Shown: positions 51,156 through 61,921 of the stretch, piece by piece
How positions within the stretch are numbered: position 1 is the first letter of the stretch
Layout of the letters: each line of letters begins with the position of its first letter
Source of the DNA: Cristatella mucedo
Taxonomy: Eukaryota > Bryozoa > Phylactolaemata > Cristatellidae
Direction of reading: 5' to 3'
Length of the DNA: 64,000 bases
Assembly (NCBI GenBank): GCA_009760855.2
Contig: WPIO01000059.1
Coordinates: 2,046,001 to 2,110,000, forward strand
Translations under genes and position numbers: made by a program
The notes under the pieces: generated by a model
What the model saw: only the letters and a program-made list of their open reading frames with translations
What the model was told of the DNA's origin: nothing
The model's database searches: none

Positions 51156-51717
51156 TCATTATGCTTAAAAAGCCGCTCAGGCCGCGTTTGTAACCGCAGT
51201 GAAACGGCGGCGCACTCGGTCCGCCATATTATGACTGCCAAAATATTCCTCGCGGTTCTTGAATTATCGTGACAAGTAGCCGGTTATGTCATGATTCTTC
51301 GTTAGCCGGTATACAGCATAGGTCATGTAATTGGCACTGAGCTATGCGCTGGCAGGTGAGAGCGAGGCGGAAGTTGCAGCAGGCAGTTCCGTTGCGCTCC
51401 GGCGCCGCCCGCGAGAGTTTTCTACGCTACGGCTGGCGTTGCTTACCCGTAGCTCTCCGAGGCCGTCGAATAGACTGCTCGGCGCCGAGGTCGTGGAGTC
51501 GCTGGGTCAAGGGTCAACGGGCGCCCTTCCTCGCTGATGCGTTCCTCTATCGTCGGGATGCGTATTGCCGCTGCGCCCACTACGCAGTCGCTATGCGTAC
51601 TCAACTGGGCTGCAGAGCTTCGCACGTATGTGTCACGTGTCGACTGAGAGTCGCATTGCTACTAGCGCTGCGTTCGTGACCAAATGCGTGAAAGCGGCTG
51701 CAGCGAAGCGTTCGTAT

Positions 51718-51880
51718 TGGCTGGCTTGGCCCTGCAGCGGTTAAGGTGCTCTCGCCCCGGGTACCAAGGTCTGGCCGAGTTCGTGGGCTCGAGCCCCGAG
51801 GCATGTGTGGAGCGCCTGAATGGAGATTAAGTTCTCTTGGGGCACTATAGAAATAAGTTTTATTTATTTATTTATTTATT
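51718..51880 (+). mobile_element. SINE-1 with (ATTT)n tail
   Basis: Head cagcggttaaggtgct, B box gttcgtgggctcgagccccg, hairpin tail (tggagattaagttctcttgg), then ATTT repeats. Confidence 0.85.
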
Positions 51881-53244
51881 TACCATTTGGTGTCCTAAGT
51901 GTGGGGTGATTGCCGAGTACTCTGCTGCCTCGACCTCTCGCACTAGTCTCAAGACTTGTGACTTACTGTACTTTTATTAAGATCGAACCTGAAATCTGAC
52001 TTCATAGGCGGACGTTGTTTCAATTTTCTGTAGAAGCTGTTCTAGAAAATGACTATTGGCCGTGCCGGCGCAATGTAGTTTGTTTTTCATCTTCCGGCTG
52101 AGTTAAGTAAGACGGCGAGTCATGCTGGGATAGGAAACAAGATACTTATGCTCGCTTTTTAATGATATTACGGTAACGCTAAATGTCCAAGCCAATTCCG
52201 GAACCTCTACAGACTCTTGAGAAATTAACATATAACGTATTTACTGTGGTTTTTATCAACTCGGACAGTTCCACGTAGATATTATGTGTCTATTTGCTCA
52301 TTCGCTGGCTACATCTACATTTAGTTTTCCAAAACGTTTACGGATTCACGGATTTTTAGGAGGATATGAATTTTTGAAGCGGAGTAAAATAAACAGAATG
52401 TACGCATACGTCTGTATATTTATATATGTTGGAAATTAAATAGGCTAAATTAGTCAGGTGATGACTGACAGTTGAAATTATAAGCTATTTCTGGGATTTA
52501 AACTATTAGAAACCGTACTCTTCCTAAGGTATCTCTTTAACTTCATCAAAAGATAATAAATACATATTAAAATATATTTGCGTAGCGCTTTAGAGATGAT
52601 CGTGATTGACAATTAGTCAGCTGAGTTTTACGTCTCGCTGTGGCCAGGTTCTCTCCTCTTCAGCTGTGAAATATCTTTAATGATTGTCATTGTCTTCTGC
52701 TCCCATCGCTCAAGCAGCGAGAATTTCTGCATTTTTTTCTTACTGCATATCTTCAATTCTAACCATTCTCCAGTCGAGGCTTCGATGCGATAGTTCTTTC
52801 AGCACCAGTAAGGCTTCTGTAAGGACTGGGTCACGTGAATAACTTCGATTCACTGCAATCCACCAAAGCCATTTCCAAAAAAGCGGGACGCAGCTGCCGC
52901 AGTTTCAATTTCAAATTATACATACCAGCGTCCTCGGTGTACTCAATTAATTCATGCAATTGCAAATCGGAAATCCGCGATTTCTGACAGCTATAGGAAT
53001 GACATAGCATAAGTTGGCTGTAACAAAAGGCTTTCTGAAATAAGCGCCGATATTGAACTTATTGATATCCCACGAGCTGGGGACAGCGCTTAGTTACTAA
53101 TCATCTGATGACTGCACCCGAACAAAGTACCGGAAAAACAGCACAAGTTTTGCCCAAGCTTGCTAATGTAAATATAAAGTTTGCTTTTGCATTTATGTAG
53201 TGATGCAAGTGGCAGATCACTTTCTTAATGAAAATAATAAGAGC
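51881..53244. other. AT-rich intergenic sequence, nothing recognised
   Basis: No open frame of note on either strand, no SINE or LINE motif and no tandem repeat. Confidence 0.6.
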
Positions 53245-53340
53245 AATAAGAAAAAGTTGTTATGGCGCTTACAGAACTAAATCTCTTTCTAGGCACTCAT
53301 CATATATTGCACAGGATGCATGGTAATATAGTAATAATAT
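53245..53340 (-). mobile_element. LINE-B-like 3' tail
   Basis: tggcgcttacagaactaaat then ctctttctaggcactc, the minus-strand hairpin, with no downstream body. Confidence 0.55.
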
Positions 53341-54081
53341 GGTGAAATTTATTTGTAACGCCGAAGGCTCGGCGGAGTAGGCTTAACCTGGCGCTTACCT
53401 AGCGGCGTAACCTACCGCCTAATGCCGCTCGGTTCGCGCCTATGCGCAATAAGCAGACCGCCACGAAACGAGCGTTTCCGGCTGACCTACTTATCGTTAC
53501 TAAAGGGAGTCGCGAGTCCGCGGCGTGAATTGGAAAGCGAGACATACAAATCGGGGATTTTACTGAGCTTTATTCGCAAGCGCACAAAGTCGCTGCGCGT
53601 CTAGTTCAGCTTTATCTCCACACTCCTCGCACGCTCTCAACAGCACCAACACTCTTGCGGAGGGGATACGTCCGCGAACTTTGGCTACCTGCGTCTATTG
53701 TGGGAAACGACCCAAACAGGACGAGGAGCCCGAACCGAAGCCTTGACCCTGACCAGAGAACTAGGGCTCCGCTTCCACCTTACGGCAGGAATACCTCATG
53801 CACTACGCCAAGCACTCTCGGTGATACCACGTGCACACGCACATACACACAAAACACAGAAGAAACACAAAATGCGAGCTCGAGCGCTATACGACCGTAT
53901 TCGGTGGCGTCCACCGAATCCTCCTGGCGCTGTCTCGTCCTGTCCCTCAATCGCCGGGGTACAGCCCGCCCTCCTCCCTCGCTTTCAGTGAAACGAGTCC
54001 GGCAACTACCGGCGACGGCGTCGAGACGGAGTCGAAGGTGAAGAACAGACTTCTAGCGAGCGTCGCGGTATCCTTATATAA

Positions 54082-54344
54082 CTAGCAGGGACAATGGGGT
54101 TGACAACCCAGCCAATATCAATCACCTCAGCGACCTCTGCGTCCCCCTTGCTCACAGCTCGAGAACGCAGATGCTCTCCACCGACTTCTTTTGTTCTCTA
54201 GGAAACCGTCCAGCAAATCTAGAATGGCTGGCGGCGACATCGACCTTGGGCAAGCGTTGCCCTATTCTCAAATTGCTAGCAGGAACTATAGGGTTGACAC
54301 TCCAGCCAATACCAATCACCTCAGCGACCTCTGCGTCTCCTTGC
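54082..54344. repeat. Two 70-bp direct repeats, 194 bp apart
   Basis: 54082-54153 and 54276-54344 share ctagcagg, gggttgac, cagccaat and caatcacctcagcgacctct. The sequence between them is unrelated. Confidence 0.88.
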
Positions 54345-54446
54345 TCTAGGACAGACGTGCTTCCTGCTAAGCAATTCTCATGCACTCTAAAACTGAGTCA
54401 GGCCGGCGCAGTGCTACAAATTTGTATACACCTAAGAGAACTTAAT

Positions 54447-55108
54447 CGTCCTATCTCAGTAGGAGACTCCAGAGTATTGACGTGAATGGACAAAGATCAT
54501 CCAAGGTACCTCTGAAATGTGGGGTACCTTAGAGCTCCGTGCTAGGTCCGGTTCTTTTCACGGTTTGTACTCTCCCTCTTGCTGATGTGATTGCCAGGCA
54601 CAATCTAGGCTTTCACTTCTATGCGGATGACACTCAGTTGAACCTTTGCTTTGATCCCTCCCAGCCTTCGAGCACCTCGAATTTTCTCAACTCACTTGCT
54701 GCATGTATTGATGACATCCGCGCATGGATGGCTGCAAATTTTCTAAAACTAAACGATGATACAACTAACTAACTAGTTATGGGCAAACCAAGTGTGATTT
54801 AGGAATTAGGAAGGCTAACGCTCAAAATCGGCTCTGCCAGCATATCTCCTGTTGAATCTGCACGAAATCTAGGTGTCACGTTCCAAAGTGATCTCTCGTT
54901 AGACGACCGCATCAGCTCCACAGTCAAGTCTGCCTGCTTTCAGCTACATGACATTGCTAAAATTCGGGCTTGTTTAGATAAGGATACAATATCTAAGTTG
55001 GTCAATTCATGTGACATCCTGACTTGACTTCTGTAACTCACTGCTTGCTGGCCTACTGGCATGTGCAATCAGGCGATTACAGCTGGTGCAAAACTCAGGT
55101 TTAGTATA
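54447..55108 (+). mobile_element. LINE-A RT-domain fragment
   Basis: Plus-strand copy with an open frame 54539-54772: MLGPVLFTVCTLPLADVIAR, then LGFHFYADDTQL with intact YADD, ending in AANFLKLNDD. Both the 5' RT half and the 3' tail are missing, so it is an internal fragment rather than a simple 5' truncation. Confidence 0.82.
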
Positions 55109-55140
55109 AATCTAGAAATCATCCTCCGACTGTCGTATCT

Positions 55141-55256
55141 GCCCTGGTGCTAGCCACTGCAAGGGTCTGGCCGAGGTCGTGGGCTCGAGCCACGTGCCAT
55201 ATGAGCCGCGCCTGAATAGATATTAAGTTCTCTTAGGGCACTATCGAAATGAACAT
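55141..55256 (+). mobile_element. SINE-1, diverged or 5'-truncated
   Basis: gaggtcgtgggctcgagcca B box, hairpin tail with atagatattaagttctctta, end gaaatgaa. Confidence 0.72.
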
Positions 55257-55373
55257 TTTTTGACGAGGTTTTGGAAAAAAGTCCACTTGGTTTCTGGATA
55301 ATCTTTCCCTTGGTCAGACTGTAATTACAATTGTATATTTGCAGAAACTGACTTTGGCTAAATTGGTTACCGT

Positions 55374-55406
55374 GAACATACACCAGTCACAACATGGTGT
55401 ATGTTC
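55374..55406. repeat. 12-bp perfect hairpin, 9-nt loop
   Basis: gaacatacacca and its exact complement flank gtcacaaca; followed by a G-run. Confidence 0.96.
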
Positions 55407-55415
55407 AGGGGGGGG

Positions 55416-55641
55416 GGCTGTAATGCAGAAAGCGACGTCTGCTGGATAGCCATGGCCACATTACAAAAAACCTTTGCAGGTTGTAGCCCTGCGAAGTTCT
55501 ACCGTTTGTTAATTTAATTTTGACTTAGAGAGCGCAGCTAAATAGGCTGTAATGCAGAAAGCGACGTCTGCTGGATAGCCATGGCCACATTACAAAAAAC
55601 CTTTGCAGGTTGTAGCCCTGCGAAGTTCTACCGTTTGTTAA
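55416..55641. repeat. 97-bp direct repeat, period 129
   Basis: 55416-55512 and 55545-55641 are essentially identical (both begin ggctgtaatgcagaaagcga and end ctaccgtttgtta). The 32-bp spacer is unrelated. Confidence 0.95.
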
Positions 55642-56135
55642 AATAGGCAAATTGGCTAATTATCTCCCCTAAGAAAGTTTTGACACTACACTCGTCATTC
55701 TGTATTCTAGTGGCAGTAGTGATATAAATATCACACTAAAGGCGCAATGCAGACGTGAGGACTACGACGGAATTACTGACAAACGCAGCCTAATAATATC
55801 GAGGTTGATTACAAGCTATTGATTTACTGTAACTATTAAGCAATTTTAGCTGCTTTGTCATTTGGTTCAACATTGACACGGTTTCGTGTTTCGATTTTTT
55901 GAGTGTTAAATTTTCGGGTATTCCACCGCTATCGATGCATGCGCCATGATTAGCCAACATGGAGCCTCTAATGGCCCCACAAGTAGAGGCAAGACAGATA
56001 GTGTTTGCCGGTGTGGATGACCGGTAAAAAGCATATGCCACAGAGCATTGTACTCAGAACATGTCGAGTTACTTTACACACGGTAAAAGCAAGCGAGTAG
56101 CGGCTTCGCAATACAAATTGCCATGCTTCGCTGCA

Positions 56136-56828
56136 AATAATAATAATAATAATAATAATATACTTGATAAAGTGTCCTCAGAGAACTTAATCTCTTTCTA
56201 GGCGCTTTACATTTACTGAAAAGGGAAATGCAATTGAATGGTAAGTAAAATCAAGCTTGAAAAACAAAAACAATTAATAATATGGTTAGGGGTGACATGC
56301 ACAGGGTCAGCATGCAAATGTGGTTAGTGGCAGCATGCACAGTGTCAGCACGCATAAGCTCGTGAAGGACGAATCACAGGGACCCACTATATGCTGTCCT
56401 AAATAGGTGTGTTTTTAAGTTTCTTTTAAATGTGGTCAGGTCAGGGGATGTTCTGACGCAGGTCGGGAGGGAGTTCCAAGCTTTGGGAGCATACGAACTA
56501 AATGCACGGTCTCCAAAGGATTTAAGGTTTGTACGAGGTATTTCCAGACTGTTGGATTCCGAAAAGCGGGTGGTAGTATGCTTGGCCTGATGGGGTAGTA
56601 TATCTGAGAGATAGGTTGGAGCCAAAGAATGAAGGGACCTAAAAGTGAGCGACAAAACCTTGAAGTCAATCCGTTGCTTGACTGGTAGCCAGTGCAGGTC
56701 GGCGAGAAGTGGAGTAATGTGGCAACCGCGACGCTCACGACAGACAAGCCTGGCTGCAGAGCTTTGCACCAGCTACAATCACCTGATTGCACATGCTGGT
56801 AGGCCAGTAAGCAGTGAGTTGCAGAAAA
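56136..56828 (-). mobile_element. LINE-A 3' fragment, well preserved
   Basis: AAT tail (56136-56161), hairpin and UTR. The C-terminal coding frame is open from 56769 to the stop at 56374: AARLVCRERRGCHITPLLAD, WLPVKQRIDFKVLSL, ending FRTAYSGSL. It stops at the same codon as the copy at 32952. Confidence 0.87.
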
Positions 56829-56884
56829 CTACTTGATGCCTAAAGGATCGAATTCAATGGAGTACAAGGCCGTTGTGCAAGTAG

Positions 56885-57056
56885 CAAGTGGTGATTGATG
56901 ATTGGTGATTGATGATCGGTGATTGATGATTGTGATTGATGATTGGTGATTGATGATTGACGATTGGTGATTGACGATCGATGACTGATTATCGGTGATT
57001 GATGATCGATGATTGATGATCGGTGATTGATGATCGGTGATTGATGATCGATGAGC
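56885..57056. repeat. (GATTGATGATCGGT)n-like minisatellite
   Basis: About a dozen degenerate units alternating gattgatgat, tggt and cggt. It starts just beyond the truncated 5' end of the LINE-A at 56136. Confidence 0.9.
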
Positions 57057-57590
57057 ATCTCTGCACCAGGTACAGTGATCGGTGGCCTGTTACAACTCTG
57101 TTGAAGCGGTCTCAACAACGCTGAGCATTTGCTGTCGCCGTTTGTTGATGGGCGAGATCTGCAACCATTTGGGCCAGAAGCTCTGACCATTATGTGAAGC
57201 ATGAGTTCTTTATCAAGGCCAATGTCCAACGCAAGTGAAAACGTCGGTAGGGATACCTTCGCGACACCTACTCTATATAAGCAGCTTGGCATCATCATTG
57301 AAAGGGGAAATAGTCCCACGTTTCTTGGCCCACTACTTGTCCACTGCAGTGACTCGCTCGCGGAGGAGAAGAATCGCTCTCTGAATGGCTCGCTTGCAAG
57401 ATTTGCTGCTGCTGCTCTTTCCACCACTCGGACTTCTCGGTTCTTCGATTGTTGGCTCCGACGACGAGCTATCGGCTCCTCCCCATCCTGCAGTAACGAC
57501 CCGAACTGTCAAGTTGACTGTACTGCAATCCACAATTTAGGAATTCAATCCGCAAATATTTAGCCGATAAAATGCGGATAAAGGTGGAGA
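57057..57590. other. Unassigned stretch with long open frames on both strands
   Basis: Plus frame 57201-57563 and minus frame 57427-56840 are both open. Neither shows a family motif I can name. It may be a decayed transposon body. Confidence 0.3.
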
Positions 57591-57904
57591 AGCATGGGCC
57601 ATCCATGCTAAGCCTAATACTTGGAAAAAAGAACTGCTTGAGGCTCAGAGCGACCTCGTTTTCTTCGAAAAAGGGGAGATAACACGACGCGTCGTGCTGC
57701 AGAAGATCAATTGCTGCACTAGATTACTGCCTCTTTAATAGAAATGCTCAGATTTGGCTCTCGGAGGTAGCCTGTCGATCGAAGTTTGTATCGGAGTTAT
57801 GGATGATTAATAAGTAAGCGATAACATAAAGGCAGTGACAAACGCTCGGTGAAATAAGACTATTTTTGTTCTGTGCATCCGGGTAACTTCGTCGACCGTG
57901 AGGT

Positions 57905-58470
57905 AATGATGGTAATGATAATAATAGTAATAAAAAGTAAATTTGCATAGCATCCTCAGAGAACTGAATACATCTCTCTCTGGGCACTTTAAAGATGCTG
58001 TATTACCAAAAGATTGGTGGTAACACCAGCAAGCAGCAAGCATTGTGTAAGCAGGTATACGTGCATGAAGGACGAATCAGAAAGATCCACCAAATGCTGT
58101 AATAAAAAGGTGAGTTTTAACCTTCTTTTTAAATGGCGTCATGTCAAGAGACGTTGTGACGTGCATCGGTAGTGAGTTCCAACCTTTTTTTCAAAAAGGA
58201 ATTAAAGGCAAGGTCTCCAACGGTCTCGAGGTATGTATGAGGCATGGCTAGACGATTCGAGACATAAAAGCGGGTTGCGAGATTCTTCGCCAGGTGGTAA
58301 GAGTAGTTCTGATAAGTAGACTGGAGCCAGAGAATAAAGAGATCAAAAAGTAAGTGACAGAACCTTGAAGTCGATATGCTGCATGATTGGGAGCTAGCGC
58401 AGGACAGCGAGAAGTAGTGTTTTGTGGCAATTGCAAGCCCAAATTTTAGCAATGTTATTTAGCTGAAAGT
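57905..58470 (-). mobile_element. LINE-B 3' fragment
   Basis: AAT-rich tail, hairpin (ctctctctgggcacttta on the plus strand), UTR and frameshifted C-terminal coding sequence (FCHLLFDLFILWLQSTY). It shares organisation with LINE-A but is clearly diverged. Confidence 0.72.
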
Positions 58471-58740
58471 ACGCGAGGTCTCACTGGTTGGTCCACTGGT
58501 ACATTTTTACCTCACTAATGTGCATTCAAACTTCAACACATCATCGTATGTGTGTAAGTACCGAGCACTGTTTTGGAAAAACAAGACCGGCAGGGGGTGA
58601 CGGGGAAGCTTTTGGGAGCTCCTTTTTGGGGATTTTTTATGGGCACCCACTTAATAAAACTGAGCGATTGGATTTCCCAAACTGCTTCTAATTGAAAGTG
58701 CTAGGGTCAGGACTTCCGGAGTCAGGGACTTATACTTACA

Positions 58741-58892
58741 TGCCGAGCTGGTTTGGTCCAGCGGTTAAGGTGCTCGCCCCGACCAAGGTCTGTCTGAGGT
58801 CGCAGGCTCGAGCCCCGAGGCATACGTGAAGCGCCTGAATAGAGATTAAGTTCTCTTGGGGCGCTATACAAATGAATTATATTTATTTAATT
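58741..58892 (+). mobile_element. SINE-1, best full-length copy
   Basis: Head tgccgagctggtttggtcca, A box agcggttaaggtgctcgccc, B box ctcgagccccgaggc, 3' hairpin (gaagcgcctgaatagagatt then aagttctcttggggcgctat), tail AATTATATTTATTT. Useful as a reference for the family. Confidence 0.92.
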
Positions 58893-59379
58893 AATTGTTT
58901 ATACACTCCGAGCGCAGTGTTTCATTTTTCAAATTTATTCAGAAGACTGCTTTCAATGGCGTGCTACCGTGATGGCTTTCTAGAATCTACCCACCGCAGC
59001 TCGAACTAAAAATTCTGCTTCCCGGATGTCCCAGAAGTCTCGTTCTGATCTCGCTCCTCTAGTGGAAGAGGGCACTAGCTTCCGGGTGGAGGCTACATGA
59101 GATGTGCTGGTAAAGCCGTTTTAGAGAGTTATGCTTTCCACTTTCTGAGCAAGTTGGTTTCGGCCATAATTTGTACGTTTAATGAATTAAAGTTAATCTC
59201 TAACTCTAGTTGCCAGAGATGCATCTACATTTTTCCAGGTAAAACCGGCATTGATCACATTGAGAGCCCTCGCCAGGCAGGATTATATCTCGTAAACCTT
59301 GATCCGGACGTTATTCAACCGTTCACCAATATGCAGTGGCTGCCCATCAAGCGGCTCAGTGACTTAAAAAATACCACTT

Positions 59380-59503
59380 TTGTTTAGCCTGGGGGATCCC
59401 ATTTATCGACCGTGGCTGCAGGCTCGAGCACTTCGGCATGTGTAAAGCGCATAGATGACGACCAAGTTACGTTACCTTGAGGCACAATAAATTAATTATA
59501 TTA
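59380..59503 (+). mobile_element. SINE-1, strongly diverged
   Basis: gaccgtggctgcaggctcga, then gtaaagcgcatagatgacga and an AATTAATTATATT end. Confidence 0.5.
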
Positions 59504-60087
59504 AAAGATCCCGACAACCACGTTTTATTTTTCTCTGGGCTCTTACCTACCTATCTGAATCAGTTTTATTTCAGTTCTCCTATCTCGCCACTCTCTCTGG
59601 TTATGGTCACTAAACCAAGTTCAAATCCCGCGGTGCAATTTATTTTTGCATGGCTGCCTATCCAGCCAGGTCTCTACAGTTGAGTGGGGTTACTGGATCG
59701 ATCTTTATATCGGCCTTCTTCGTGTCAACTTACCTTGACTGCGCCGTGGAGTTTTTAAAGAAGTCATACACTCAAGTTCTGAATTTGTTTCGTGACTACG
59801 CCCAGGGCACAGAAAGAGGTTCAGCTGCGGTCGCTCCTCTTCGAACTCGGGATAAAAGGTTCAGGCGGCTTCATTGCACTGCCACGAATGGGCTCATTCG
59901 CACTCATCTGATCTGCAACAGGTTCAGCGCACCCTTACATTAGTCGGCGTCGCCTTTGTACATAGGAGTGGGTGCCGCAGTTATTGTTTTCGTTCAGATC
60001 TGCATTCTTAGTTTCATTGTTATCGAATCAAATCGGCTACTTGAAGATGTTGCACCAGTCTAGCTGTCAGCGACGCGGCTCCTTGCT

Positions 60088-60210
60088 GCTCCAATCGCCA
60101 TCCTCCAATCGCCATCCTCCAATCACCATGCTCCAATCGCCATCCTCCAATCGCCATCCTTGCTGCTCCAATCACCATCCTCCAATCGCCATCCTTGCTG
60201 CTCCAATATG
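60088..60210. repeat. ccaatcgccatcct minisatellite
   Basis: About eight degenerate units of ccaatcgccatcct, some with ttgctgct inserted. Confidence 0.9.
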
Positions 60211-60439
60211 CTCTCGAAACGCAGTTTCTCGGCTTTCCAGTCGTTGGCCGTTCTTCGAACTCAATTAAATCTTTCAGTGATCGGGCACTTACTCCGAATG
60301 CAAGGGAAGTCCGGAGTAAGCTTCCACGTTCAGCTTTTGTCACCGCATGTTGATTCTGTGTCACTTATGCCTCAGGCTAAAGAAGAAGTAGAAGCCACGT
60401 GAAGTTTCCCCGTAATTTTTTCACGGGCATGTGCCAGTA

Positions 60440-60545
60440 ACAGTAGTAATAATAATAAGACATTTGTATAGCGCCCTATGAGAAATAAATCTCTATCTCT
60501 AGGTACTTCGCAATGCTATAGTGGAAGGTAGCGTTTGAGACCTTG
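60440..60545 (-). mobile_element. LINE-B-like 3' tail
   Basis: AAT run (60446-60459), tagcgccctatgagaaat, then ctctatctctaggtacttcg, the minus-strand hairpin. Confidence 0.6.
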
Positions 60546-60801
60546 GAGATGGAGAGGGGCAGACGGGGCAGCTAACAGGGGGACCCTTGGAGTCAAGGGT
60601 TAAAGGGCAGCTACTACCCGAATCCAGGAGCCGAGGATGGCTTGGCTAACCGCCAGGCCTCGGTGACGATTACGATGAGCGTGGACCTTATCTTCTCTAT
60701 CGCCTCGGTCGCGAAGCCAGGAAAAAGCAGCGGCGATTCGACCCGAGCGTGCGTCAACATCGGTCGGAGGCACGTGCCTCCGCAGATGCTCAGCCAGCTG
60801 G

Positions 60802-60868
60802 CTGGGATGCTGCCCAGCCAGCCAGCCAGCCAGCCAGCGGCTGGCTGGCTGGCTGGGCAGCATCCCAG
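60802..60868. repeat. 29-bp perfect hairpin, 9-nt loop
   Basis: The arm starts ctgggatgctgcccagccag and continues with CCAG units to 60830; its exact complement is 60840-60868. The loop can pair further in slipped registers. It resembles the hairpin at 22604. Confidence 0.97.
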
Positions 60869-61798
60869 TCGCCTTTCTCCCATTAAGAATGGAGCTCAAC
60901 AGGATGGGATGCAAACACAGCTCACCCGTGGAGCTTGCCATAACAGAAACAGTGTAATTTAAGCCGGTACGTCAATTCGGCCGACGGGCAGAGATTTTTC
61001 TAGGTAGCAGATCGACGGCCTGCAGGCTCGCTCGGCTTACATAGTGCTCTGAGCCACCGCTGCAGCAGTGGCGTGCACGCAGCTCCGGCGGTGGCTCCTC
61101 GAAGCTGCTGCGACCTCTGCCCCGCCGCTCGGCGCCACTGGGCCGACCAGACACTAGACAGCCGGATACGACGGTCGTACAGGTGGCCGACATGTGGCCG
61201 GAGGCCAGTGCTCACCGCAACAGCGGCCGCATTAGGGCAAGCAACAGGGGAGAATGCTCGCTAAACGTTCCCCACCTCATCCCTCTCCACGCGCTGCCAT
61301 GGCAGCAGCGCACACGCCGCTAGCTCTAGGCTTGGGGCAGCAAGACAGGGGCGCCGCGCAGGGGCGAGCGTGAGGGCACACTTGCGGCAGCTGCCGACTG
61401 AATGACGCCTGCATTGCTGACGATGACGAGAGCACGAGCACGTGACGAGCACGTGACGCGCAGCCCGCCGCTGCTGGTCTTGCAGCCGGCCACTCGGTGA
61501 GAGTGAGCTGCCACGCTCTCGTCATCGTCATCAGTGAGCAGCCATTCGACTGGAAAGTCTCGAGCAGCCGCAAGTCATCGGCCGCAAGACATCGGCAAGC
61601 GGCTGCTGCCCCTCGACACGCGCTCATCATGGAATGCATCTGATCGGCAAAAGCTGGCAGCGGAGGCCGGTGTCCAAGCCAAGCCCCCAGGAGTCGGGCC
61701 GGCGCTAACGACGGCCTGCGAAAGTGCAGCAGCGTGCGTGACGCAGCCAGATGCCCAGATGAGCGCCTGCCACGGCAGCGCTGGCGACTGCTTGCTGC

Positions 61799-61921
61799 TC
61801 AGCGGATGACGGCCGAGGCCGGCGCCCGCTGGTGCTGCCGCTTGTCTTTGCCCTCGCGCTGCGTGTACACGTACTCCTGCTCGCGAAGCATGTCGCCGTC
61901 CGTTATTGGCAGCTTGAGAGA
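61799..61921 (-). CDS. TBC1D10-like terminal exon
   Basis: 40 codons and a TGA. It starts right after ttttccag and reads SLKLPITDGDMLREQEYVY, then a very basic and polar tail (KDKRQH) ending SAVIR. The LPIT start matches the LPVT that follows the TBC domain in TBC1D10. The rest is lineage-specific. I found no clear poly(A) signal within a few hundred bases downstream. Confidence 0.72.
   Translation of the reverse strand, partial: SLKLPITDGDMLREQEYVYTQREGKDKRQHQRAPASAVIR

Noticed and set aside
58741-58810. Possible tRNA gene
   Set aside because: The A and B boxes are followed by a conserved SINE body and tail, and the same unit recurs many times with truncations. The cloverleaf is not completed.
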